From the NCBI GenBank assembly GCA_003697085.1, contig RFFU01000084.1, positions 1-64,000 on the forward strand: a DNA stretch of 64,000 bases, written 5' to 3'. This stretch comes from Candidatus Hydrogenedentota bacterium. Lineage in GTDB: Bacteria; UBA8481; J006. Shown in pieces: positions 46,342 through 56,024 of this stretch (its first letter is position 1; each line of letters begins with the position of its first letter). The notes below the pieces were generated by a model that made no database searches, was not told where the DNA came from, and worked only from the letters and a program-made list of their open reading frames with translations. Both the position numbers and the translations under genes were made by a program.

Positions 46342-47120
46342 GAGGAGAGTTTCTACGCGCGGAGAATGTAACAAAAATTCATCCTCCGCGGCGGTGGGGA
46401 GAGCGGCCGCTGAAGGCGCTGGCGGGTGTCTCGGTGACGGTGGAGAAGGGGGAAGTATTGGGAATAGTGGGAGAATCCGGTTCGGGAAAGAGCACGCTGG
46501 CACGGATTCTTTTGGGATTGGAACCGCCGACGAACGGAAGAGTATTGTTTCGCGGACGGGACATTTCAAGAATGAGTGCGATGGAGCGAAAGGCATTTCG
46601 CCGCCGGGTACAGATCGTCTTTCAGGATCCGGAATCGAGCCTCAATCCGCGGCACCGAGTGGGAACGCTGGTCGGAGATGGATTGCGAATCCATCAGCGG
46701 CTTCCTTCCGAAGTTCGTGAGCGACGGGTGGGCGAGTTATTGGAGTCCGTGGGTCTGAGTCGAGGAGTGGTCAAACGATATCCACATCAACTCTCGGGGG
46801 GCCAGAGGCAGAGGATTGCTTTGGCGCGTGCACTTTCTGTTTCTCCCGATGTGCTTCTTCTGGACGAACCGACTTCGGCGCTGGACGTGTCGGTCCAAGC
46901 AAGAATCCTGCGACTTCTCGATCGACTGCGGCGCGCGAACGACCTGACCTACGTCTTCATTTCCCACGACCTTGGAGTGGTACGAGCCTTTTGCACGAGA
47001 ATTATTGTGATGCGGGAGGGGCGGATTGTGGAGGAGGGGGAAACGGTTCTGGAATCTCCGCGGGAGTCCTACACGCGCCGTCTTCTCGATTCCATTCCTC
47101 GCCTTGCAGCGGACCGATGA
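46338..47120 (+). CDS. Oligopeptide/dipeptide ABC transporter ATPase, OppF-type
   Basis: A 260-residue partner ATPase. Walker A GESGSGKS (~44-51), signature LSGGQRQRIALARAL and Walker B LLLDEPTSALDVS are intact, followed by the H-loop FISHDLGVVRAF. The usual OppF start 'aenv.k.f' is seen as RAENVTKIH. The ATG at 46338 overlaps the OppD stop (ATGA). It is shorter than many OppF proteins, ending just after YTRRLLDSIP with little of the C-terminal extension. It converges with purA, six bases away. Confidence 0.93.
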   Translation: MRGEFLRAENVTKIHPPRRWGERPLKALAGVSVTVEKGEVLGIVGESGSGKSTLARILLGLEPPTNGRVLFRGRDISRMSAMERKAFRRRVQIVFQDPESSLNPRHRVGTLVGDGLRIHQRLPSEVRERRVGELLESVGLSRGVVKRYPHQLSGGQRQRIALARALSVSPDVLLLDEPTSALDVSVQARILRLLDRLRRANDLTYVFISHDLGVVRAFCTRIIVMREGRIVEEGETVLESPRESYTRRLLDSIPRLAADR

Positions 47121-47126
47121 GAACGA

Positions 47127-48707
<1,581 letters not shown>

Positions 48708-48962
48708 TCAATTTTTTGCCCCATTTTCTTCGAAGCAGAATTACTGGAATACCGCCATCCGAAAAGGGATGAGAGAAACGGATTGAGATGGAATATTCGC
48801 TGTGACGTCTCCGGAAAATATCCGGTCCGGGAGGCGGAAAAACAGGGAGCGAACGGAAAAAATGCGGATTAGAACATACAAAAACATCCCCCTCTCCCGA
48901 AGGCTATTGAAAATGCAGGAGTTACAGAGCGCTTGCTCGAAAAATTTTTTTGAAAAAAATGT

Positions 48963-48990
48963 TTGACAATGGTGGGAGAGCGTGCATAAT
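48963..48990 (+). promoter_or_regulatory. Strong sigma70-type promoter of the small-RNA candidate
   Basis: A perfect TTGACA (48963-48968), a 16-base spacer and CATAAT (48985-48990). It is the best promoter match I see in the window. Transcription would begin at about 48997. Confidence 0.75.
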
Positions 48991-48996
48991 TCTTCC

Positions 48997-49077
48997 TGTA
49001 CGTACACGCCCGGCGCAATCGCGTGGCAACACCTGCCCCCCCTCAGGTGCCCCATTCGCCGGGCGTTATATTTTTTT
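48997..49077 (+). ncRNA. Candidate ~80-nt structured small RNA or attenuated leader
   Basis: CGCCCGGCG (49007-49015) pairs perfectly with CGCCGGGCG (49057-49065), enclosing an inner hairpin CACCTG/CAGGTG (49030-49035/49044-49049) whose loop is seven C and a T. The outer stem is followed by TTATA and seven T (49071-49077), an intrinsic terminator. No reading frame fits inside. It resembles no riboswitch or housekeeping RNA I can recall (not SRP RNA by its loop). The C-rich loop could pair with G-rich ribosome binding sites. It might also be an attenuated leader of the HNH gene 268 bases on. Confidence 0.6.
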
Positions 49078-49344
49078 AAGGAATTTGTTTTTAGGGAAGG
49101 GGGGACAAACCCGCGCAATAATAAGCCGTAACATTTTGCTCTTCCGTTCGAAAAAAGGTTATTTTTGGAAAAAAGAGAAGTGTGATTGATCATCGAATCA
49201 TTGTTCGGCGTGAGAAAAATCGATTCAGTGAGACCGATCGAATATCGAGGAGGGAATTCCTCCGAAAAAAGGGCAGGAAGGAAGCAGAGCAAGGGGAGAA
49301 ATTCTTCGGTTGCGGCGAGAAAAGCGGAGAATTATCATTCCCAT

Positions 49345-49941
49345 ATGCACACGCTCGTTCTCAATCGAAACTTCTATGCAATCCATCTTGTTGATTGGAA
49401 GAAGGCCGTGATGCTTCTTTACACGGATCGTGCTTCGGTCATCGATGAGGAGTACAGAGCGTATGATTTTACCGGTTGGCGGGAGTTGTCACGGACGATG
49501 CGCAAACATCCGTCGGGTTTCGTACACACTCCCACTTTTCGGATTGCGGTGCCGGAAGTCATCGCCTTGAAGTATTACGATAAACTTCCGCCGATGCGGA
49601 TCAAGTTCACGCGCCGCAATGTCTACGAGCATTATCGTTACCGATGTTGCTATTGCGGAAAGAAATTTTCGACTCAGGAACTCAATCTTGACCATGTGAT
49701 TCCGAGAAGTCGAGGGGGAAAGTCAAACTGGGAGAATGTTGTAACAGCGTGTATCCGGTGCAATTCTCGCAAAGCGAATATGCTTCCAGAGGAAGCGGGG
49801 ATGCGGTTGAAGATCACGCCGTCGCAGCCACGTTGGCGCGGACCGACCACGCTTTTGTTGCGACCGGGGGTCAAAGTCAAAGCCAGTTGGCAGAAATTCG
49901 TGGATCTCGTCTACTGGGACGGCGAATTAGAGCGAGAGTAA
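49345..49941 (+). CDS. HNH endonuclease domain protein
   Basis: A 198-residue nuclease-fold protein. The N-terminal MHTLVLNRNFYAIHLVDWKK is the usual opening of this stand-alone HNH family, so ATG 49345 is preferred; the frame extends to 49186 with a Lys/Arg-rich stretch of no family likeness. The HNH/zinc domain covers ~90-150: CCYCGKKF (Cys101 or 102, Cys104), ELNLDHVIPRSRGGKSNWEN (His117, Asn131) and CIRCNSRKAN (Cys136, Cys139). It would cut or nick nucleic acid using one metal ion. It is followed after 61 bases by a JAMM gene on the same strand. No phage or restriction genes are nearby. Confidence 0.88.
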   Translation: MHTLVLNRNFYAIHLVDWKKAVMLLYTDRASVIDEEYRAYDFTGWRELSRTMRKHPSGFVHTPTFRIAVPEVIALKYYDKLPPMRIKFTRRNVYEHYRYRCCYCGKKFSTQELNLDHVIPRSRGGKSNWENVVTACIRCNSRKANMLPEEAGMRLKITPSQPRWRGPTTLLLRPGVKVKASWQKFVDLVYWDGELERE

Positions 49942-50002
49942 TCCGTTCGATTCCGACGGCGGTAAGTGATGACGGGGAAGAGATGAGAAAGGGCGGGTAG
50001 AG

Positions 50003-50389
50003 ATGATCCTGAGATCCGAGATCGGGTATTCCCTCTTGGAGTATTCCTTGAAGGAGGCGCCGCGGGAGGCTGTGGCGCTTTTGTGGGGGCACGGTGAGAC
50101 GATCACAGCCGTACGGATTTTGACCAATATCTCAAAGGAAGAGGGAGTATTTGAGCTGGACGAGGAGGAAGTGGAGGGCGCGGTTCGGGAATATCAGAAC
50201 TTGACCTTGTTGGGTTTTTTTCACTCTCATCCGACGGATATTCCGGCTCCCTCCGTGCAGGACATCGACGGCGCGGAAGGAACCCGGATTCCCTTTCATG
50301 TGATTCTTTCCCTGAAGCCTCGGCCGTGTTTCCGTTGTTGGCGGATCTTCGGGGGACAGGTTTATCCCGAACGGGTGGATTGGGAATAA
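50003..50389 (+). CDS. JAMM/MPN-domain metalloprotease-like protein
   Basis: A 128-residue protein that is essentially one JAB1/MPN domain. The catalytic pattern is complete: Glu22 in PREAVALLWG, then GFFHSHPTDIPAPSVQDID with His74, His76, Ser84 and Asp87 (HxHP-x7-S-x2-D). Bacterial relatives remove ubiquitin-like or sulfur-carrier tails, or cut C-terminal peptides. No ThiS/MoaD-like or E1-like partner is present nearby. The start is ATG 50003, in GTAGAGATG. Two Cys near the end (CFRCW) may add a metal or redox site. Confidence 0.85.
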   Translation: MILRSEIGYSLLEYSLKEAPREAVALLWGHGETITAVRILTNISKEEGVFELDEEEVEGAVREYQNLTLLGFFHSHPTDIPAPSVQDIDGAEGTRIPFHVILSLKPRPCFRCWRIFGGQVYPERVDWE

Positions 50390-50395
50390 AAGGCG

Positions 50396-50416
50396 TTCCT
50401 TCGTGGACCGAAGGAA
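50396..50416. terminator. Hairpin after the JAMM gene
   Basis: TTCCTTCG (50396-50403) and CGAAGGAA (50409-50416) form a perfect 8-bp stem with a 5-base loop, six bases after the JAMM stop. There is no T-run on the plus strand, so its role as a terminator is doubtful. Confidence 0.35.
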
Positions 50417-50507
50417 AAGAAGAAATCTTTCCTTTCGGAATTGCGGGAAAGTTGTTTGTCGAAGAGGGGGAATTAGAGTAATTTAGCACCTTGGGGTGTC
50501 GAGAATC

Positions 50508-52328
50508 ATGAAACTGGTCGAAAATGCGGTGAGAGAAGGGCGTTTGCCGAAATGCACCTGGAGGCTCGTTGGGGTCTTGGCGGCGCTTGTGTCGGTTCTT
50601 CCCGTGTCCGCGCCGCTTCGCGCTCTTCAGATCACCTTCCCTTTGGAGGCCCCCAACGGCGAAGTGATCCAAAAACCGGTGACTTTAAAGAGTCGCACTT
50701 TGAAGGAATATTTCGACAAATTTCAAGTCACGTACAAGAGCGATGTCTACCGGTATGGTACCTATGGCGATCGTTCAAGGGCTTTTCGTCCGGACAAGAC
50801 TTATTATCAAGAGTTGTTGGGAATCACGGCGGGGAAGAAACTCCGGAACGATATCCATTACGAAGTCAAGGGAACGCTGCGATATGTCACGGACCCCATC
50901 GTCACTCTCCGCGATGACGTTCACTTCACCTCCCTGGTGGGACTTGTGGAAAAGGAAGATTTCTGGAGGATGCGGTTCGGAGACCTTTACCCTCGACTCT
51001 CCCGGTATTCCTTCAACCGATTTGCCGAGGGGTGGCAAGGAAGTTTGCAACGCGATTTAGGAAGTTTCGCAAAGGTTCGACTCCTGGGGGTCACGGCCCG
51101 AACGGAACGAGAACGGGAAGCGGCGTCGTTGTTGCGAACAGCGTTGGCCGGCGGAGCGGATTTGGCGAGCCAGACACTGGTCCGCGGGCGTCCGCGTTGG
51201 TTCGTGGGTTATCGTTACAGCCATGCGGCGGATAAACTGAATTCTGTGGATAATCATGGGAGCCTCGTGAATGCCCACTCCTCCGTCAGTTCCGCTGTTT
51301 ACGCTTTTCGTCTGAACGGGGGCTGGACGATCACGGGGGAGAATGCGTGGAGTGGGGGCGAACGTGATCGAAAGACAGCATGGGTTCACAAGCGGGGAAA
51401 GGCGTGGTTGACGGACGTAACATGGTTGAAGCCACGCGAATCGAAGCCGTACAGAGGGTTACATCGTCTTCTTCCGTTCGCTCTGCAGGCGAGCTGGGAG
51501 CGCGTTTCGCCGGATTTTCTTACACTACTCGGCGTGGCCGCAACCGATCAGCAGAAATACAGCATTCGAACGGCTCACCGGTGGAATTCTTTTCTGGAGT
51601 GGAGTTTAAGTTACCTCCGGTTAGAGGACAATGTCGAGGAGCAAAAAAGCGTGACGAACATCAGCCGCACAACGACGGCGGGACTGAAGATGCGTCCGTT
51701 TCGCCTCCTCAACGACAAGTATTCGACTTGGATCTCGCGTCTTCCGGATTCCGTTAAGGATATCCGATTGAAGGCCGATTTCCGGTATAACTTCCGTGAT
51801 GCGACCGACGCCACGGTGAACCAGAAGGTCGAGGACTATATCTACTCGTTGTTCTACAGAAATTGGGGGGCGAATTTCCGTCTGGACTACCAGTTCCAGA
51901 TCACGGATGATGACGTCAACGCAAACAACGAGCGGCGTCTTCAAAATTACGGCATTCTTGTCAACAGGCCGTGGACCTGGAAACGCTTCAATCTTCGTCT
52001 CTTCCCCCGGTTCATGTACCGCGTCAGTCGAGACCATTTCCGTTTCACGGGAACCTCGACGGTTCTCCAGACCACGAACTTCGGCATCGGGGCGAATTGG
52101 GAGGAACTGACGGGAGACGTAAACTATCTGATTTTGGACTCGAATCGTACCCCTGCCGGCAACGACTACCTTCAAAACAAGATCACCTTTAACCTTACGT
52201 ATCGGCCTTATCTCTTTCCCGGATTCCAATCCACGTTCACCTACTCCTATTTGGACGACAACGAGGAAGACGCAAGTCGGTCGTATCGGCAGACGGAGAC
52301 ACGCTTGTCGATACGCTATACGTTTTAG
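50508..52328 (+). CDS. Predicted outer-membrane beta-barrel protein, family unknown
   Basis: About 606 residues from ATG 50508 (GTG 50496 also possible). A basic start and hydrophobic stretch (LVGVLAALVSVLPVSAPLRA) form a signal peptide. The mature part is rich in alternating polar/aromatic strands (RWNSFLEWSLSYLRLED, FNLRLFPRFMYRVSRDHFRF, KITFNLTYRPYLFPGF), and the protein ends in RYTF. A terminal Phe after alternating residues is the recognition signal of the BAM complex. Strand density suggests a barrel of 16 or more strands. No TonB box or plug is evident. It sits 18 bases before a lipoprotein gene with a strong ribosome binding site, so the two probably work together at the outer membrane. 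Confidence 0.8.
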   Translation: MKLVENAVREGRLPKCTWRLVGVLAALVSVLPVSAPLRALQITFPLEAPNGEVIQKPVTLKSRTLKEYFDKFQVTYKSDVYRYGTYGDRSRAFRPDKTYYQELLGITAGKKLRNDIHYEVKGTLRYVTDPIVTLRDDVHFTSLVGLVEKEDFWRMRFGDLYPRLSRYSFNRFAEGWQGSLQRDLGSFAKVRLLGVTARTEREREAASLLRTALAGGADLASQTLVRGRPRWFVGYRYSHAADKLNSVDNHGSLVNAHSSVSSAVYAFRLNGGWTITGENAWSGGERDRKTAWVHKRGKAWLTDVTWLKPRESKPYRGLHRLLPFALQASWERVSPDFLTLLGVAATDQQKYSIRTAHRWNSFLEWSLSYLRLEDNVEEQKSVTNISRTTTAGLKMRPFRLLNDKYSTWISRLPDSVKDIRLKADFRYNFRDATDATVNQKVEDYIYSLFYRNWGANFRLDYQFQITDDDVNANNERRLQNYGILVNRPWTWKRFNLRLFPRFMYRVSRDHFRFTGTSTVLQTTNFGIGANWEELTGDVNYLILDSNRTPAGNDYLQNKITFNLTYRPYLFPGFQSTFTYSYLDDNEEDASRSYRQTETRLSIRYTF

Positions 52329-52346
52329 GCGAAAGGGAGGGAAAAG

Positions 52347-52796
52347 ATGGGAGAGAGAGCGATTTTCCGGAATACAATGGGGCTTGTTTTGTCAGCGGTT
52401 TTCGTAGCCGGATGTCTGCCGGGTACCGGAGCCGGAGCCCCCCCGAGTTCGGCGCCGTCGGATGACGTTTTCATCAGTATGCTTCGGGCGATCGAGGAGC
52501 GGCGCGCGGATCGTTTTGCGGCTGCCGTCGCACTTACCGCAAATCCCGACAAGGAAACGATCTGGCAGAACCTCAATACCTTCCTCGACAATGCCGAAAA
52601 GATCGAACTCGATGTCACCGTCGATCGGCGCATTCACAAGGCCGATGAGGTGATCTACCTCTTCAGCTGGACTCGAAAGTATCAGAAACGAGATACGGGC
52701 GAGACGGTGACGGACAGCGGAGAGTCGGAATGGTCGTTCAGCAATCGAACAGGAAGATATCTTCTTGTGCAGATGACAGGAAACGAACTTTTCTGA
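52347..52796 (+). CDS. Small lipoprotein, function unknown
   Basis: 149 residues. A lipobox VFVAGC ends a hydrophobic leader, with lipidated Cys at ~23, followed by a flexible Gly/Pro/Ser stretch. The folded part (~40-149) begins with a helix DDVFISMLRAIEERRADRFA and continues with strands (ELDVTVDRRIHKADEVIYLF, GRYLLVQMTG), a plain alpha+beta pattern reminiscent of NTF2-like lipoproteins, though I cannot assign it. GGGAGGGAAAAG precedes the ATG at 52347. Located just behind the predicted outer-membrane barrel. Confidence 0.8.
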   Translation: MGERAIFRNTMGLVLSAVFVAGCLPGTGAGAPPSSAPSDDVFISMLRAIEERRADRFAAAVALTANPDKETIWQNLNTFLDNAEKIELDVTVDRRIHKADEVIYLFSWTRKYQKRDTGETVTDSGESEWSFSNRTGRYLLVQMTGNELF

Positions 52797-52896
52797 TTCT
52801 TTAACGAAGACGAGCCGGTGTTTTTAAAAGGCGGCGATGGGCCTGTACATGGAAAGGGCGACGTCGCCGACCTGGGGAAACGGTCTTTCGGGGGCT

Positions 52897-53190
52897 TTAG
52901 TTCACCGCGGCCTTGATATTGACGGAAGAAACCCTCGGTACGGCTTCTTCGCTGCTTCCCGTTGCGAGGCCTAATTCCTCGAGCGTCATCCCCATTTCCT
53001 CGGCGGATTCCAGATAGAATCCGACCACCTTTTTCAGCCGCGTAACAGCGATCTCGACATTCCGCCCGTAGGAATAGATGTCGAGTTCCGGGCAGAATGC
53101 CACGAAGGTTGAAGGGTCCTTCTGATAGACTTCGACGGAAAAATACACGCCTGGGTCACCTCCGGTGGTTGTTTTTCTTTCTTCTTCCAT
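52897..53190 (-). CDS. HicB-like (UPF0150-type) small protein, solitary
   Basis: 97 residues. The segment VEVYQKDPSTFVAFCPELDIYSYG is typical of the HicB antitoxin fold (strand, 'aPeLpg..s.G'), and IAVTRLKKVVGFYLESAEEMG is the following helix with the usual late Gly. HicB proteins block a HicA mRNA-cleaving toxin and often carry a DNA-binding tail, which is lacking here. No HicA-like gene is adjacent on either strand. It is therefore likely a solo HicB-like protein. ATG 53190 has AGGG a few bases upstream. Confidence 0.75.
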   Translation of the reverse strand: MEEERKTTTGGDPGVYFSVEVYQKDPSTFVAFCPELDIYSYGRNVEIAVTRLKKVVGFYLESAEEMGMTLEELGLATGSSEEAVPRVSSVNIKAAVN

Positions 53191-53374
53191 CGTCCCTAAA
53201 GGAATCGGCTTTCGCGGTCTTCTTCTTCAGCGACTTTAACGGATGGGAAAGCAAAAAAGAGGCCGTCGTTTTCTCAAATGTTGAGATTTGGAAAAGTTTG
53301 TGAAGGAAGCGGAACTTCTTCCGGGAAAAAGTTGTGGAAAAGGGAGACCAGGCGAGTTGGCCAAGAACGATCCG

Positions 53375-53579
53375 CCACGGAGACACACGGAACAAAGAGA
53401 AGAAAGAAAGGAGGAGAAGAAAAAACGAAGATGATTTCGAACGAAAAATTCGTTTTTTTCTCCTTTCGCCGGGGGGACCGGTTCATCTCCTGAATTTTCC
53501 GTTGTTGGAGAAGAAAATCGTCACTTCCTCTTTTCGATTTTTCCCCGTGACTTCTCTGCGTTCTCCGAGTCTCCGTGGT
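53375..53579. repeat. ~205-bp element with terminal inverted repeats (copy B)
   Basis: The left arm CCACGGAGACACACGGAACA, then AAGAGAAG (53375-53402), matches the reverse complement of the right arm (53551-53579: CCACGGAGACTCGGAGAACG, then CAGAGAAG) at most positions. The length and arm sequence resemble copy A at 19573-19781, while the cores do not align. Confidence 0.7.
53440..53459 (+). terminator. Short terminator-like hairpin inside element B
   Basis: AACGAA (53440-53445) and TTCGTT (53449-53454) with a 3-base loop, followed by five more T. It is AT-rich and weak. Confidence 0.4.
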
Positions 53580-53627
53580 CTTTCCGATCTTCCAGATGCG
53601 ACGTGCCTCTTTCCAGTGGAAAATTCG

Positions 53628-55727
53628 TCAGGCGGGGAAGTCGGCATCCGTGGAGCGATTCAAGAGGCGAACGGAGACGATCTTCTTTCCGGTTCCTTCC
53701 GCGATTCGATCGGCGATATAGCGGGCATAATCGAGAAAGTTATCCTTTTTGAGACGGGCGAATTTTTCGGCGGGCCAGCGGGGATTCGAAGGGGGCTTGC
53801 AGGTTGCGGCTGAGGAGTGGCCGCCGTCTCCCGGACCTCCCAAAATCGGCATCAAGGTCGAGAGGTCGAGGCTTTGGTCGGTATCGTTGAACCGCCTTGT
53901 CGTCAAGAGATTCGCTCCCCAGGCGTAAAAGAAGTAGTCGAAACGGAAGAATCGTTTCATATAGTTGATGGCCGAAGCCACATTGATCCTATGCTCCTTT
54001 CGCGATTGGAACGGAGCGAGTGTCAACAAAATCCGATGCGGCTTTGCTCCCCCTTTGTAGCGCAACCACAGTGCCTCGAGATCGATATTCCTGGTACTCA
54101 GAGCCTTGATGATTCTTCCGAAACCCTTCAAGGCGGCGGGGACAGCAGCGCCGTTTGTTTCGGTCGGATCGACAAATTCGATCGCGGCGATACAAGCCTC
54201 AAGTTTCGGAAGAACTTTCTCGAGATCTGCTTCATACCGATCAACCACCGCTCTCCAACCGGTTGTCTCCATAATGTTGCGCATATCCTCGTAGGACCGA
54301 ACGAACATCAACTGCTGAGCCATATCAATGCGGGAATGTTTGGAGCCAATCAATTTTGAGAGGTCGATTGCGAGATAGTCGGGATGGGTCCTATCGTCGG
54401 GGTCTTCGATGAAATGGAGGTCCTGTTGATGGGCGAGGCGGCGGAGTTCTTCGAGGCCGGGGGAGTCGAAGCCGCGTTTCTTGAGCATCTCCGCGTGGAT
54501 CAAATCCGCTCCACAGGTTCGCTCCTCGGGCGGTTGTTCCTCTCCCTTGAGCGGGCCGGACATCACGTAGTCGCCGATAAGTCCGTTCCGTTTGAGGTTT
54601 TCCAGGAGTTCGTATTTTTCCGGAGCCATGGGATGATGATCGTCGATGCGGACGAAGAAGGAGCCGTTTTCGACCAGCGCCCGGGCCGCCTCTTCAAGAT
54701 CGGGAATGGCGTCCATCGGAAAATCCGGAAGATAGACCTCACAATTTCGGTGGCGGGCCAAGTGGAGGAACGACTGATGGTAGTTCACAAAATCGAATTC
54801 GAAATCCCGGCCGTAACGGGGAGGAGATCCGTACTTTGCTTCCCACGCCTGAAGAATCCAGGCTCCGTAGAGGGCGTTGGAGGCGATGGTATCGAGGTCG
54901 CCGCCGGCGTCTCCGAGGCGTTGGAGTTCGAGGAGGCATTCGATGAACGCCTCACCATCCTCCGGGGAATGAGAAAAAGCCTTGCGAAGCGCATCCTTAT
55001 ATTCTCGTTCGAGGTACAGACCGCCGTCGGGAGGACGGAGAGAGTCGCGGAAGCGTTCGAGATGATCGACGAAGGCGGGATAGAGCGTGGCGGAAAAGTT
55101 GAGGCGGCGTCCCATTTCCTCGTACACCTGCGCGTAAAGACGATCCACCCAGACCTTCTTCTGCTCCAGAGTTCCCATCGGGGCACCATAGAGTCCCAGC
55201 TTGTCGGAAACCTTGAATTCGGAAAGTTTCGTCCAGGATTTGTCGGGAACCCAATCGGGCGGAGGGGGATAGAGCGGGGAGAGAACGAGTTTTCCCGCCA
55301 GAATTTTATCGATGAGAGCCAGAAAAGGATTGGAATGGGCATCGTAGAGAATATAGCGTGTAAACTCGGAATTTTCGGAGTCGACGTAATAGTTCATTTG
55401 ATAATAGCGGAGTTTACAGCGAAGCAGAGAGGTGAGTTTCCCGAAGGCTTGATGCATTGTATTTCCCCGGCCGTGGATGATGAAGATCTTCTTCTTTTCC
55501 GTTATATCGATCTCCGCGCCTGATCCAACAAGCGGAGAAGGAAGACTCGACGTCGCATCGGGTTCCGGCAACAATTCTCCAATGTCGGCGAGAAGGACCC
55601 ATTCCTCCGTCCCCGCGGGACAGACATAGGTGTTGGGGTCGAGTTTTCGAGCGCGAACGGCCTCCGCGGGCAAAGGCCCCACAATTTCGTTATTCAAATA
55701 AATATAATATTGATGGGGCTCGCTCAT
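53628..55727 (-). CDS. GYF_2-domain protein fused to a degenerate DHH-like phosphoesterase
   Basis: 699 residues. Residues 1-50 (YYIYLNNEIVGPLPAEAVRA... EEWVLLADI) match a GYF_2 domain, a peptide-binding module often found at bacterial membranes or in scaffolds. Further on, LPDFPMD (~340), RIDDHHP (~361-367), ERTCGADL (~402) and GDGGHSSAAT (~632-641) recall DHH phosphoesterase motifs II, III and the DHHA1 GGGH. The first motif, normally N-D-x-D-G, reads SNALYGAW (~284), lacking both Asp. Thus it may be an inactive or altered relative, or a distant family with chance similarity. Start ATG 55727. A very acidic small gene lies 51 bases upstream on the same strand. Confidence 0.65.
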   Translation of the reverse strand: MSEPHQYYIYLNNEIVGPLPAEAVRARKLDPNTYVCPAGTEEWVLLADIGELLPEPDATSSLPSPLVGSGAEIDITEKKKIFIIHGRGNTMHQAFGKLTSLLRCKLRYYQMNYYVDSENSEFTRYILYDAHSNPFLALIDKILAGKLVLSPLYPPPPDWVPDKSWTKLSEFKVSDKLGLYGAPMGTLEQKKVWVDRLYAQVYEEMGRRLNFSATLYPAFVDHLERFRDSLRPPDGGLYLEREYKDALRKAFSHSPEDGEAFIECLLELQRLGDAGGDLDTIASNALYGAWILQAWEAKYGSPPRYGRDFEFDFVNYHQSFLHLARHRNCEVYLPDFPMDAIPDLEEAARALVENGSFFVRIDDHHPMAPEKYELLENLKRNGLIGDYVMSGPLKGEEQPPEERTCGADLIHAEMLKKRGFDSPGLEELRRLAHQQDLHFIEDPDDRTHPDYLAIDLSKLIGSKHSRIDMAQQLMFVRSYEDMRNIMETTGWRAVVDRYEADLEKVLPKLEACIAAIEFVDPTETNGAAVPAALKGFGRIIKALSTRNIDLEALWLRYKGGAKPHRILLTLAPFQSRKEHRINVASAINYMKRFFRFDYFFYAWGANLLTTRRFNDTDQSLDLSTLMPILGGPGDGGHSSAATCKPPSNPRWPAEKFARLKKDNFLDYARYIADRIAEGTGKKIVSVRLLNRSTDADFPA

Positions 55728-55778
55728 AGACCAACGCGGTTCCGGATCTCCCGCCGGAAAACGCGGTCTTCCCGCCGA

Positions 55779-56024
55779 TTACAGATTGGCGAAGAGATCG
55801 TCTTCTTCGAAGTCTTCGTCCTCCTCGAGGAGATCGTTTTCGGATTCGTCTTCATAGGAATCAAGGATATCTTCCCCGCCCTCGGCGGATTCGTCCAGTA
55901 AATCCGAATCGTCATCCAGGAATTCTTCTTCCTCGCCGGAAAGAAACCGCTCTTCCTCCTCTTCCTCGCGCTCGTCCTCGGCATCGTAGAGGTCAAAGAA
56001 GTAGTTATTCATATCGTCGTCCAT
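55779..56024 (-). CDS. Small, extremely acidic protein, function unknown
   Basis: 81 residues from ATG 56024 (GTG 56042 adds six). Roughly half the residues are Asp or Glu, in runs (EEEEEERF, GEEEEFLDDDSD), with a few spaced aromatic and Leu residues. It is predicted to be disordered, with no signal peptide or domain. Its position directly upstream of the GYF/DHH-like gene on the same strand suggests shared transcription, and an acidic tail could be a binding partner or anti-nucleic-acid mimic. Low complexity makes homology search difficult. The reading frame is clean and the composition consistent along the gene. Confidence 0.6.
   Translation of the reverse strand: MDDDMNNYFFDLYDAEDEREEEEEERFLSGEEEEFLDDDSDLLDESAEGGEDILDSYEDESENDLLEEDEDFEEDDLFANL

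Larger units (their letters stand above)
53191..53627. other. Intergenic region carrying the second inverted-repeat element
   Basis: 437 bases between two minus-strand genes. Apart from the element at 53375-53579 I see no gene. A hairpin with T-run is included in the element. Confidence 0.55.

Noticed and set aside
48741-49292. 183-codon minus-strand frame across the small-RNA region
   Set aside because: No ribosome binding site or family match; mixed composition and conflict with the structured RNA on the other strand.
54384-55523. 379-codon plus-strand open frame
   Set aside because: Antisense to the GYF/DHH-like gene; no start signal or domain.
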